The position numbers and the translations under genes were made by a program. Positions 25,946-34,206 of a stretch of 44,955 nt of DNA are shown here, piece after piece (position 1 is the first letter of the stretch; every line of letters starts with the position of its first letter). The notes under the pieces were generated by a model. That model did not search any database. It was not told where the DNA came from and saw only the letters and a program-made list of their open reading frames with translations. The stretch comes from Lachnospiraceae bacterium (GTDB taxonomy: Bacteria; Bacillota; Clostridia; Lachnospirales; Lachnospiraceae), in NCBI GenBank assembly GCA_009779895.1, contig WRBB01000024.1, positions 1 to 44,955 of the forward strand. Reading direction: 5' to 3'.

Positions 25946-27022
25946 ATGAAAAAAGTTATAGCTGGTATTTTGGTAACAATTCTTGCAATCGCTACACTTG
26001 CTGCTTGTGGCAACGGAGGTTCCGGTGATTACAAAGGCTTTGTTGGGATTGCAATGCCAACACAATCTTCCCCAAGATGGGTTGATGATGGCGCAAATTT
26101 GGTTGCACAGTTAGAGGAACTGGGTTATAGAACGATTCTGCAATATGGTGAAGATGTGGTTGCCGACCAGATTGCCCAAATTGAAGATATGATTGTACAA
26201 GGTGTAGATTTTTTGGTAATTGCTTCGATTGATGGCAGTGCATTGGGTGGTGTTTTAGCGCAAGCCGCAGAAGAAGGCATCACAGTGATTGCCTATGACC
26301 GTTTGATTATGGATACGGGGGATATTAGTTTTTATACCACATTTGACAACTTTGCAGTTGGTGTCATGCAAGCCAATTCCCTGCTCATGGGGCTAGGGAT
26401 AGATAATGGTGCAACAGGTCCGTTTAATATTGAATTATTCGGCGGTTCCCCTGATGATAATAATGCATTCTTTTTCTATGATGGTGCGATGAGCGTTTTA
26501 CAACCTCTGATTGACAATGGTACTTTAGTTGTACAAAGCGGACAAATGGGTATGCAACAAGTGGGAACCCTTGGTTGGGCAGCAGAAGCAGCACAAAGCC
26601 GTATGGAAGACTTGCTCAATGCATTTTATGCAGATCAACGTGTGGATGCCGTATTGTCTCCTTATGATGGTTTAAGTTTGGGTATCATTTCTGCTTTGAG
26701 AGGTGCCGGTTATGGCTCCGAGCAACCTTGGCCAATTGTTTCCGGACAAGATGCTACGAGAGCCGGTGTACAAGCCGTTATTGATGGAGAACAGTTTGCA
26801 ACAGTATTTAAAGATACAAGAGATCTTGCTGCCGCGACTGTCCAAATCATTGAAGCGATCACAAATGATACCGAACCACCCATTAACAATACAACGGATT
26901 ACAACAACAATGTATTTTATGTACCATCTTTCTTACTAGACATTGTACATATTGATGCAACAAACTGGTATGTAGAACTTGTAGATACAGGGTACTATAC
27001 CGCAGACGAATTTGATCATTAA
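25946..27022 (+). CDS. chvE: Sugar ABC transporter substrate-binding lipoprotein (ChvE-like)
   Basis: Captures a monosaccharide outside the cell for the importer encoded next to it. It has 358 residues. The lipoprotein signal ends ATLAAC with Cys21. The mature part is a periplasmic-binding type I fold similar to ChvE and XylF. It has [51 protein letters not shown], a long central [11 protein letters not shown] segment and [19 protein letters not shown]. Start behind GGAAGGAG. It is first gene of the operon; a stable hairpin after the stop probably raises its expression over the membrane components. Substrate class (xylose, galactose, arabinose or similar) cannot be fixed by eye. Confidence 0.92.
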   Translation: MKKVIAGILVTILAIATLAACGNGGSGDYKGFVGIAMPTQSSPRWVDDGANLVAQLEELGYRTILQYGEDVVADQIAQIEDMIVQGVDFLVIASIDGSALGGVLAQAAEEGITVIAYDRLIMDTGDISFYTTFDNFAVGVMQANSLLMGLGIDNGATGPFNIELFGGSPDDNNAFFFYDGAMSVLQPLIDNGTLVVQSGQMGMQQVGTLGWAAEAAQSRMEDLLNAFYADQRVDAVLSPYDGLSLGIISALRGAGYGSEQPWPIVSGQDATRAGVQAVIDGEQFATVFKDTRDLAAATVQIIEAITNDTEPPINNTTDYNNNVFYVPSFLLDIVHIDATNWYVELVDTGYYTADEFDH

Positions 27023-27057
27023 AGTAACTCTTTGTTTATCTAAATAAAAAAGAAGAT

Positions 27058-27095
27058 CCAACTGTGGGGCTATCTTTATCTCGTCCTACGGTTGG
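27058..27095 (+). promoter_or_regulatory. Intercistronic hairpin between binding protein and ATPase genes
   Basis: CCAACTGTGGG (27058-27068) pairs over 11 bp, two of them G-U, with CCTACGGTTGG (27085-27095). No T-tract follows, so it is likely an mRNA-stabilising or partial-attenuation hairpin, which is common after the binding-protein gene in such operons. It also argues against a TTG start at 27092, which would lie within the stem. Confidence 0.65.
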
Positions 27096-27124
27096 TTCGT
27101 TCTGAAATAAAGGATGTGGAACTT

Positions 27125-28639
27125 TTGAATACTTTACTGGAAATGAAAACAATAACAAAACGTTTCGACAGTATCTTAGCCCTTGAAAACGTGAGTTTTA
27201 CCGTAGAAGAGGGTGAAATTCATGCAATCGTCGGAGAAAACGGGGCCGGGAAATCTACTCTGATGAAAGTACTCAGCGGCGTTTATTCATACGGTGATTA
27301 TGAGGGGGAAATATTCTACAATGGCAATTTATGTCGATTTAAAAACATCAAAGACAGCGAAAAACAAGGCATTGTAATTATACATCAAGAATTGGCTCTG
27401 ATTCCATATTTATCCATCTCTGAAAATATTTTCTTGGGCAATGAACAAAAAAAGAATGGTTTGATTAGCTGGCATATCACCCACCAAAAAACGAAAGAAC
27501 TTTTGGCAAAGGTGGGGTTAGATGAAAACCCAAACACGTTGATTTCAGGAATCGGAGTTGGCAAGCAACAGCTTGTAGAAATTGCCAAAGCACTTTCAAA
27601 ACAAGTAAATGTGCTCGTTTTAGACGAACCCACCGCCGCTTTGAATGATATTGAGAGTGAAAATTTGCTCCATCTATTATTGGAGCTTAAAAAGGAGGGT
27701 GTTACCTGTATTTTAATTTCACATAAATTACAGGAGGTTTTAAAGGTATCCGATCGGATTACAATTATCCGAGACGGGCAGGTTGTTGAAACACTTTCTA
27801 ATGTAGACGTTGATGAAAATCGAATTATTCGCGGAATGGTCGGCAGAGATATTGTGGATCGTTTTCCTGCACGGGATGTTGTGCTTGGTGATGTATTGTT
27901 TGAAGTGAGTCATTGGACCGTCTATCATCCGGATATCGCTGATAAAAAAGTAATCGACGAGGCCAATATTTCCGTCAGAAAAGGTGAGGTTGTGGGAATC
28001 GCCGGATTGATGGGAGCGGGTCGCACGGAATTTGCCATGAGCCTTTTTGGTGGTGCTTATGGCACCAAGATTTCCGGACGTATCATAAAAGATGGAAAAC
28101 CCATTGTTTTAAAATCCATATCCCAAGCAATTTCTAACGGCATTGCTTATGTGACAGAGGATCGAAAACAATACGGTTTGATTTTGGATGAAACCATTAG
28201 CCGCAACACATCATTGGCAAATCTGAAAGCAGTGAGCAAACATTTTACCGTGGATGAAGTGCAAGAAAAACGTGTGGCAGAAGATTATCGAAAGAAAATG
28301 GATTTGCGTGCACGAGATGTCTTACAACATGCAAAAAATCTTTCGGGTGGCAATCAACAAAAAGTTGTGCTTAGTAAATGGTTGTTTGCAGATCCGGATG
28401 TATTAATTTTAGATGAACCTACAAGAGGTGTTGATGTCGGTGCAAAATATGAAATTTACATGATTATCAACGAACTGGCACGACAAGGAAAATGTGTCAT
28501 TGTAATTTCCTCAGAGCTACCCGAAGTAATCGGGCTGAGTGATAGAATTTTTATCATGAGCGAAGGGCGCATTGTGGGGGAATTATCAAAGGAGGACGCA
28601 ACACAAGAAGCAATTATGGAACGTATTATGGAACACTAG
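27125..28639 (+). CDS. gguA: Sugar ABC transporter ATP-binding protein (GguA-like, two domains)
   Basis: Drives sugar import. About 504 residues with two fused ABC domains, as in XylG/MglA/GguA. The first has Walker [10 protein letters not shown], the signature region [17 protein letters not shown] and Walker [12 protein letters not shown]. The second has the degenerate Walker [10 protein letters not shown], the signature [15 protein letters not shown] and Walker [15 protein letters not shown]. The start is uncertain: TTG 27125 follows AAAGGA by 10 bases and gives [17 protein letters not shown] 27143 or so (MKTITKRF) is another choice. The permease gene starts 13 bases after the stop. Confidence 0.92.
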   Translation: MNTLLEMKTITKRFDSILALENVSFTVEEGEIHAIVGENGAGKSTLMKVLSGVYSYGDYEGEIFYNGNLCRFKNIKDSEKQGIVIIHQELALIPYLSISENIFLGNEQKKNGLISWHITHQKTKELLAKVGLDENPNTLISGIGVGKQQLVEIAKALSKQVNVLVLDEPTAALNDIESENLLHLLLELKKEGVTCILISHKLQEVLKVSDRITIIRDGQVVETLSNVDVDENRIIRGMVGRDIVDRFPARDVVLGDVLFEVSHWTVYHPDIADKKVIDEANISVRKGEVVGIAGLMGAGRTEFAMSLFGGAYGTKISGRIIKDGKPIVLKSISQAISNGIAYVTEDRKQYGLILDETISRNTSLANLKAVSKHFTVDEVQEKRVAEDYRKKMDLRARDVLQHAKNLSGGNQQKVVLSKWLFADPDVLILDEPTRGVDVGAKYEIYMIINELARQGKCVIVISSELPEVIGLSDRIFIMSEGRIVGELSKEDATQEAIMERIMEH

Positions 28640-28652
28640 GGGGCAATTGCAG

Positions 28653-29864
28653 ATGCTGAATTATATAAAAGAAAATTTAAGACAATACGGCTTGATTGTA
28701 GCACTGATTGTAATCGCCATTATATTTCATATTCTGACCAATGGCACGATTTTCCGCCCAGCAAATATCACAAGCTTGATTTTGCAAAATAGTTATATCT
28801 TAATCTTGGCAATTGGTATGATATTGGTCATTGTAACTGGTCGAATTGACCTTTCGGTGGGAAGTGTCGCCGCATTTTCAGGTGCATTGGCAGGTGTGTT
28901 GATTGTGCAACAAAATTGGCCTGTATGGTTGGCGATTATTGTTACCTTACTTGCCGGAGCACTCATCGGTGCATGGCATGGCTTTTGGATTGCAGCTGTA
29001 GGCGTGCCATTCTTTGTAGTTACTTTGGGTGGGATGCTTATTTTCCGAGGCGCAACCATGTTGCTTTTGGATGGACTTTTTGTAGGTCCTTTCCCGGCTA
29101 GTTTCCAAATGATGGCTGCCGGATTTATCCCGGATTTCTTTGGTGGCACAGATTTTAATATTATGGCGGTGGTTGTATGCATCGTTTTAGCCGTAATCTT
29201 TGTTTTATTAGAACTTAGAAAACGTTTTTTAGCCAAAAAATATGATGTGGAAAGTGAGCCGCTTTTATTCTTTATCATCAAACTTGTTTTTATTTTAACC
29301 GCGATTGGATTATTTGCTTATTGGTTTGGAGCTTCCAATGGCATACCAAATATATTGATTGTACTAAGTATTATGATTCTCCTTTACAGCTATATTGCTA
29401 ATCGAACCATACTTGGCAGGCATATCTATGCCACCGGCGGAAGTGCGGACACATCCAAATTAAGCGGCATTAAAGTCAAGCGGATTGTCTTTTTGGTTTA
29501 TACGAATATGGGCTTACTGGCTGCCTTGGCAGGGCTGGTATTTACCGCACGATTAAATTCTGCCATGCCACGTGCCGGTGATGGTTTTGAGTTGGAAGCG
29601 ATTGCTGCTGCTTTTATAGGTGGTGCTTCCCCCTACGGCGGTGTGGGAAAAGTCAGCGGTGCTATCATAGGAGCCATGGTTGTTGGTATTATCAACAACG
29701 GTATGAATATTTTGGGCGTTCCCGTAGAATGGCAACAGGTTACAACAGGATTGGTGCTTTTGAGCGCAGTTATATTTGACGTTTATATCAAAAACAGAAG
29801 TGACCGACCGAAACAAAATGATGCCCTTTCTACAAAAAAAGTACAAGCGGGCAAAGCATCTTAA
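28653..29864 (+). CDS. gguB: Sugar ABC transporter permease (GguB-like), first copy
   Basis: Membrane channel subunit of the importer, 403 residues with about ten hydrophobic helices. It belongs to the BPD_transp_2 family: ILAIGMILVIVTGRIDLSVGS near the N-terminus and the cytosolic coupling segment around GRHIYATGGSADTSKLSGIK are both typical, as is AIAAAFIGGASPYGGVG near the end. The start is ATG 28653, nine bases after AGGGGG; longer frames upstream overlap the ATPase gene without support. The next gene encodes a clear paralogue, about 60% identical by eye in the first 160 residues. The C-terminal tail after the last helix is basic. Confidence 0.92.
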   Translation: MLNYIKENLRQYGLIVALIVIAIIFHILTNGTIFRPANITSLILQNSYILILAIGMILVIVTGRIDLSVGSVAAFSGALAGVLIVQQNWPVWLAIIVTLLAGALIGAWHGFWIAAVGVPFFVVTLGGMLIFRGATMLLLDGLFVGPFPASFQMMAAGFIPDFFGGTDFNIMAVVVCIVLAVIFVLLELRKRFLAKKYDVESEPLLFFIIKLVFILTAIGLFAYWFGASNGIPNILIVLSIMILLYSYIANRTILGRHIYATGGSADTSKLSGIKVKRIVFLVYTNMGLLAALAGLVFTARLNSAMPRAGDGFELEAIAAAFIGGASPYGGVGKVSGAIIGAMVVGIINNGMNILGVPVEWQQVTTGLVLLSAVIFDVYIKNRSDRPKQNDALSTKKVQAGKAS

Positions 29865-29900
29865 TATATCCGGAAATAAAATGACTCTAGGGGGATAAAC

Positions 29901-31058
29901 ATGAGTACCATAAGAAAAAATATGAGACAATTTGGTATGATTATTGCACTGATTGCCATAACTATTTTATTTCAAATTTTAACAGGTGGAACCATGCTTC
30001 TACCGGCTAATATCACCAATTTGATTCTGCAAAATGCCCATATACTGATTTTGGCAATCGGAATGATGTTAGTAATTATCACAGGACGGGTTGATTTATC
30101 TGTCGGAAGTTTACTTGGTTTTACCAGTGCTTTAAGTGGCGTTTTTATCGTTAGTTTTAGCTTGCCTTTGTGGATTGCCATGCCGCTTGTATTGCTCATC
30201 GGAGCATTGGTTGGAGCTTGGAACGGATATTGGATTGCCTATCGAAATATTCCTTTCTTCGTTGTGACCCTTGCTAGTATGCTAGTGCTTACCGGGTTGA
30301 CCATGGCCGTTTTGGGCGGCGGTACCATCTCTACATTTCCAAGTGCCTTTACCAGAATGGCAGGGGGATTTGTTCCGGATCCCTTTGGTGCAAGAGGTTT
30401 CAATATTACTGCTATCACTATTTGTGCCATTGTTTCTATTCTTTTTGTTATTTTTGAGATTCGCCATCGTAAGATTTCTTTATCTTTTAAAGAACATATT
30501 ACACCCAAACCATTCTTTCTTGCTAAACTCATTCTGATTGTTGGAGCGATTATGTTGTTTGGCTACTGGTTTGCTGTTGCTAGGGGTATGCCCAATATTT
30601 TAATTCTATTGGCCGTTTTATCTATTATTTATAGCTTAATTGCAAGCAGAACCGTCGCAGGCAGACATATTTATGCTACCGGCGGTAATCCCAAAGCAGC
30701 TGAATTAAATGGCATTAAAACCAAGCGTGTGGTCTTTTGGGTCTATGTGAATATGGGACTTTTAGCCGCAGTCGCCGGTATGATGTTTGCTGCACGTTTA
30801 GATGCTGCTTCCCCTAGGGCAGATGCCGGATTTGAACTGCAAGCGATTGCCGCTGCTTTCATCGGTGGTGCTTCTCCACTGGGTGGAATCGGCAAAATCA
30901 CAGGAGCCGTTACCGGTGCTATGGTTATGGGTGTATTAAATAATGGCCTTAGGCATATGGGACAAGGCGCAGATATTCAACTAGCGATTACCGGTCTGGT
31001 GTTACTGGTCGCTGTTACTTTTGATGTTTATGTAAAAAACAAATCTAAATCCGGGTAG
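29901..31058 (+). CDS. Sugar ABC transporter permease (GguB-like), second copy
   Basis: A 385-residue BPD_transp_2 permease that aligns over its full length with the one at 28653: ILAIGMMLVIITGRVDLSVGS, GRHIYATGGNPKAAELNGIK and AIAAAFIGGASPLGGIG match its counterparts. It starts behind AGGGGG, 14 bases or so upstream, the same type of site as in the first copy. Importers of this family normally use a homodimer of one permease, so two tandem genes suggest either a heterodimeric channel or two alternative channels sharing one ATPase and one binding protein. Divergence lies mainly in the middle loop (residues about 165-230). Both look intact. Confidence 0.92.
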   Translation: MSTIRKNMRQFGMIIALIAITILFQILTGGTMLLPANITNLILQNAHILILAIGMMLVIITGRVDLSVGSLLGFTSALSGVFIVSFSLPLWIAMPLVLLIGALVGAWNGYWIAYRNIPFFVVTLASMLVLTGLTMAVLGGGTISTFPSAFTRMAGGFVPDPFGARGFNITAITICAIVSILFVIFEIRHRKISLSFKEHITPKPFFLAKLILIVGAIMLFGYWFAVARGMPNILILLAVLSIIYSLIASRTVAGRHIYATGGNPKAAELNGIKTKRVVFWVYVNMGLLAAVAGMMFAARLDAASPRADAGFELQAIAAAFIGGASPLGGIGKITGAVTGAMVMGVLNNGLRHMGQGADIQLAITGLVLLVAVTFDVYVKNKSKSG

Positions 31059-31461
31059 GATTTACATGAAATATAAAAAATGTAATATTCAAATCAGAAA
31101 GTTCTGCCTCATGATTCAAACGATCATCAAAAGGAACTTTCTTCGCCAATGAAAATAAATCTCTCAGCTCATCATCTGAGGGTTTTATTGTATTTGCCAT
31201 TTTTCGAATATAATCAACGTTTCTTGAGGTCTCATCGCTTTTCCTCGTGCTATTCCTAAATCTTTTATGATTCTCCTTGGATCTAAATCTTGCATCAAAA
31301 CCACTGATGTCAAGAAAATGGTTATAATTTTGAATAATCACTCAAAACACATTCTTTATCTATTGCTACCTGTATTCTATTCATGTTATACTTTAATTAA
31401 TAGATTACTATTAAATCGAACTTCTACATCGTTCTCAGCTCTACAAAGGAGGGTTTGGTTT
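31059..31461. other. Intergenic stretch with a possible gene remnant
   Basis: About 400 bases between the permease and the pilus cluster. On the minus strand a frame from 31341 to 31045 encodes 98 residues, including MANTIKPSDDELRDLFSLAK, which reads like real protein. But it has no binding site, overlaps the end of the permease gene by 14 bases, and a second minus frame in the same place (QDLDPRRIIKDLGIARGK) also looks gene-like. I read this as the decayed remains of an unknown gene, or chance. The last 100 bases hold the promoter of the pilus cluster. Confidence 0.3.
31363..31392 (+). promoter_or_regulatory. Promoter of the pilus-like cluster
   Basis: TTGCTA (31363-31368), 18-base spacer, TATACT (31387-31392), 70 bases before the ATG at 31462. 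Confidence 0.55.
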
Positions 31462-32478
31462 ATGTTAAACAACAGTGAACTTGCAACTTTCTTCCGGCAA
31501 TTAGGCATGTTGGTCCATTCCGGCATCTCTACCTTAGAGGGCATTGAGATTATCCGGGATGATTTGACTGATTTAAAAGCACAAAAACTTCTGACAGATA
31601 TCCATGGATCTTTGGCATTACAACAAGAATTTTCCGAAGTTTTAAATGAAACAGGAGAATTCCCCAAATATGCTGTAGATATGATTCGTATTGGCAACTA
31701 CTCCGGAAAGCTAGATGAGGTTCTGGCTGCTTTGGCCATCTATTATGAGCGAGAAGAACAAATCTCCAGCAATATTCGCAGTGCCATTACCTATCCTGCC
31801 ATCATGATTTTTATGCTGATGATTGTCATTGGTGTTTTGGTGGCTCGGGTATTACCTGTTTTTCAAGACGTCTATCAGCAACTGGGGGCTGACTTAACCG
31901 GCCCTGCACGTGGATTGATGCATCTAAGTGGTGTGTTACAAAGTATTTTACCTCAAATTATCATCGTTTTACTTCTCATTATAATTGCTCTATTTTTTGT
32001 TCTGCGAAAAAAAAGCACGCTCTTTTCTAAATCCTTTGTCAAAGGCAAACTATCACAATCTATTGCCGTGGGGCGCTTTGCCAGTGGCATGTACTTGACT
32101 TTAAGCAGCGGCTTAGACACCGACGAAAGTTTAAAAATGACCGGCAGTCTAACCGACCACCCTGTCATACAAACAAAAATTCAAACTTGCCAAACAAATC
32201 TGGATGCAGGCAAAAGTTTTGCCGAAGCCATTTCGATTGCCGACATTTTTAATCATACACAAAATCGCATGATTCACATTGGTTTACGCTCAGGTGCTTT
32301 GGATCAAGTCATGGAAAACATCGCCAAGCAATGTAATGACGAAACCGATGGCAAAATACAACATTTATTATCCATTTTAGAGCCTACTTTAGTTGCTATC
32401 TTGGCATTGATCGTTGGCATTATTTTGTTGTCTGTGATGCTGCCTTTGATGGGTATCATGGCAAATATCGGCCTTTGA
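31462..32478 (+). CDS. Type II secretion / type IV pilus inner-membrane platform protein (GspF/PilC family)
   Basis: Polytopic platform on which the assembly ATPase acts. It has 338 residues, the shorter ComGB-like length. Two T2SF domains are visible: FFRQLGMLVHSGISTLEGIE at about 10-30 and FASGMYLTLSSGLDTDESLK at about 205-225. Each is followed by hydrophobic helices (AIMIFMLMIVIGVLVARVL; LVAILALIVGIILLSVMLPL). ATG 31462 is preceded by AAGGAGG; the track of upstream codons back to 31267 is noncoding in character. First gene of a tight six-gene cluster. No assembly ATPase of the PilB/GspE type is encoded here. Confidence 0.92.
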   Translation: MLNNSELATFFRQLGMLVHSGISTLEGIEIIRDDLTDLKAQKLLTDIHGSLALQQEFSEVLNETGEFPKYAVDMIRIGNYSGKLDEVLAALAIYYEREEQISSNIRSAITYPAIMIFMLMIVIGVLVARVLPVFQDVYQQLGADLTGPARGLMHLSGVLQSILPQIIIVLLLIIIALFFVLRKKSTLFSKSFVKGKLSQSIAVGRFASGMYLTLSSGLDTDESLKMTGSLTDHPVIQTKIQTCQTNLDAGKSFAEAISIADIFNHTQNRMIHIGLRSGALDQVMENIAKQCNDETDGKIQHLLSILEPTLVAILALIVGIILLSVMLPLMGIMANIGL

Positions 32479-32506
32479 GCCAAAGTACAAAGTAAGGAGG
32501 ATTACC

Positions 32507-32839
32507 ATGAATCGTTTTTCAAACACCAAAAAAGATAAGTCTTTCATCTATCGACTCATTCTTCCTTTGTTGCTTTTTGTGGCCATTGTCTTAATCTTTC
32601 TCAACTCTTTGGGCGGTCTGCAAGAGCAAAACGTACAACAGCAACAGGAAGCTTTGCACAATGCCTTAAACAAAAGCATCATTCACAGCTATGCCACCTA
32701 TGGCTTTTATCCACCTAGCCTAAATTTTATCAAAGAACGTTATCAATTGAACTTTAATGAAAATTTATTTTATGTAGATTATCAGCCCCTTGGTGCAAAC
32801 ATCATTCCAGATGTAACCATTATTGTGTTAAACAACTAA
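32507..32839 (+). CDS. Single-pass membrane protein of pilus cluster, unknown function
   Basis: A 110-residue protein with a basic start, one membrane helix (LILPLLLFVAIVLIFLNSL) and an outside domain of about 75 residues (SYATYGFYPPSLNFIKERYQ, NENLFYVDYQP). The layout is that of a minor pilin or pilus-accessory protein, though no prepilin peptidase motif is clear: there is no Glu at position five of the helix. It stands 28 bases after the GspF-like gene behind AAGGAGG and 19 before the DUF4860 gene. I do not recognise a named family. Confidence 0.75.
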   Translation: MNRFSNTKKDKSFIYRLILPLLLFVAIVLIFLNSLGGLQEQNVQQQQEALHNALNKSIIHSYATYGFYPPSLNFIKERYQLNFNENLFYVDYQPLGANIIPDVTIIVLNN

Positions 32840-32858
32840 AACAAAGAAGGAGCACCCC

Positions 32859-33350
32859 ATGAATACATACAAAAACAAACCCCATGTGTTCGATACTTTA
32901 TTTGTGACCCTTTTGTTTTTTGTGTTTTTATTGTGTGCATTGTCCATCATCGTAATCGGCTCTTCTGTTTATCAAAACAGTGCAGCCCAAATGAATGAAT
33001 TGTTTGCCACCAAAACAGCAACTGCCTATCTAACACAAAAGATTCGTCAAAATGACGTAGACGGCAATATCGATAAAGCAACTTTCGCCGATGGAGATGC
33101 TTTACTCATTCGCCAAACCATCGGAGAAAACTTGTATCATACCTTTATCTATGTGTATCAGGGACAGCTGATGGAACTTTTTATTTTAGATGGTGTGGAT
33201 GCTTCTCCTGCTTCTGGCAAAGCCATTATGGATTTAGAGTCTATGGGTATCCAACGCAAGACACCCAATCTTTTACACATTACTTTGACGGACCAGCAAG
33301 GAAATGCCGACTCTATTTCCATTGCAGAAAGGAGTAGGGCTCATGAATAA
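32859..33350 (+). CDS. DUF4860-like pilus-cluster protein
   Basis: A 163-residue protein with one N-terminal membrane helix (VFDTLFVTLLFFVFLLCALSIIVIG) and an outside domain. The HVFDTLF start followed by a long helix, IGSSVYQ and QKIRQND resembles DUF4860 proteins, which occur in Clostridia pilus clusters and have a minor-pilin-like fold. The function is unknown; a minor pilin or priming subunit is a reasonable inference. AGAAGGAG precedes the ATG. It overlaps the start of the next gene by eight bases. Confidence 0.78.
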   Translation: MNTYKNKPHVFDTLFVTLLFFVFLLCALSIIVIGSSVYQNSAAQMNELFATKTATAYLTQKIRQNDVDGNIDKATFADGDALLIRQTIGENLYHTFIYVYQGQLMELFILDGVDASPASGKAIMDLESMGIQRKTPNLLHITLTDQQGNADSISIAERSRAHE

Positions 33351-33723
33351 AACCCAAAAACGACACAGCTCCTTATTTTTAATTGAACTGATGGCCGCAT
33401 TATTATTTTTTTCCTTGGCTGCTGCCATTTGCATTCAGCTATTTGTCCATTCCCATTTGTTGAATCAAAGGGCTACCAATCTCAATGAAGCCATTATCAT
33501 ATCCCAAAATCTAGCCGAAACATTTCGTGCCACCAAAGGTTATTCCGGCGAATTGACTTTTTATTATGATGAAAATTGGGAACCTACTTATATCGGATTA
33601 AGTCAATTCACCGCACAGATACACATCCATGAAACCGAAACGGGCGTGCGCATTGCCAACATTATTGTTTATGAGGCGGCCAATGCACCTATTTATACAT
33701 TGGAGGTGATGATTACACCATGA
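33343..33723 (+). CDS. Prepilin-like protein with N-terminal methylation-type helix
   Basis: A 126-residue type IV pilin-like protein. The start MNKTQKRHSSLFLIELMAAL is a short basic leader followed by a hydrophobic helix with Glu in the position typical of pilins. The canonical Gly before the cleavage site is replaced by Ser-Ser, so processing by prepilin peptidase is uncertain. The outside part is beta-rich with GYSGELTFYYDENWEPTYIG. ATG 33343 lies behind AAAGGAG and within the end of the previous gene; the longer frame from 33304 is not supported. Its stop overlaps the next start as ATGA. Confidence 0.8.
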   Translation: MNKTQKRHSSLFLIELMAALLFFSLAAAICIQLFVHSHLLNQRATNLNEAIIISQNLAETFRATKGYSGELTFYYDENWEPTYIGLSQFTAQIHIHETETGVRIANIIVYEAANAPIYTLEVMITP

Positions 33724-34202
33724 AAAAGCGTTTTTCTATTCATGTCGGAATCGGAGCACCCTCATTGCTTACCATTTTTTTGGTGCTCAGTTTGATTAGT
33801 TTTTCCGTTTTGTCCTATATGACTTCACGTGCCAATTTTCGTTTTGTCGAAAACTTAGAAGAACGAACCACCGCCTATTATACAGCCAGCAATCAAGGCG
33901 AAATGCGACTAGCAAAGATTCAATCTTTGCTGGAGGAAATACCTACTTGGGCAGATAATGCAGATTATTTTCAGCAGGCAAACATTACCCTCGCCACCAA
34001 TGTACCCGGTGCCGTAATGGATGCAGAACACAATGTAAGTTTTTCCATTGTAATCAATGAAAATCAAGATTTACAAATCAGCATTCAGCTTTTAAATCCG
34101 GATGAAGCCGGAAATGTATCTTTTATTGTAACCCGTTGGCAGGTGATTCAAACCGGTGAGTGGGAACCGGATAATAAGTTGAATCTATTGGAAGGAGCAT
34201 AA
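33720..34202 (+). CDS. Single-pass pilus-cluster protein, PilX-like in layout
   Basis: A 160-residue protein with a basic start (MKKRFSIHVG), a helix (SLLTIFLVLSLISFSVLSYM), then a helical segment with many polar residues (ANFRFVENLEERTTAYYTAS) and a beta-rich C-terminus. The order, helix followed by the alpha-helical stalk and then a strand region, is that of minor pilins such as PilX or ComGG-like proteins. No clear cleavage motif. ATGA overlap with the previous gene and a four-base gap to the PilT-like gene indicate one operon. Function is inferred from context only. Confidence 0.72.
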   Translation: MKKRFSIHVGIGAPSLLTIFLVLSLISFSVLSYMTSRANFRFVENLEERTTAYYTASNQGEMRLAKIQSLLEEIPTWADNADYFQQANITLATNVPGAVMDAEHNVSFSIVINENQDLQISIQLLNPDEAGNVSFIVTRWQVIQTGEWEPDNKLNLLEGA

Positions 34203-34206
34203 ATCT

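Noticed and set aside
27092-27124. TTG 27092 as start of the sugar ATPase
   Set aside because: It lies in the right arm of a hairpin, has no ribosome binding site, and the extra residues are not family-like; TTG 27125 fits better.
31045-31341. A 98-aa minus-strand gene
   Set aside because: No ribosome binding site, overlaps the permease end, no recognisable domain; kept only as a possible remnant.
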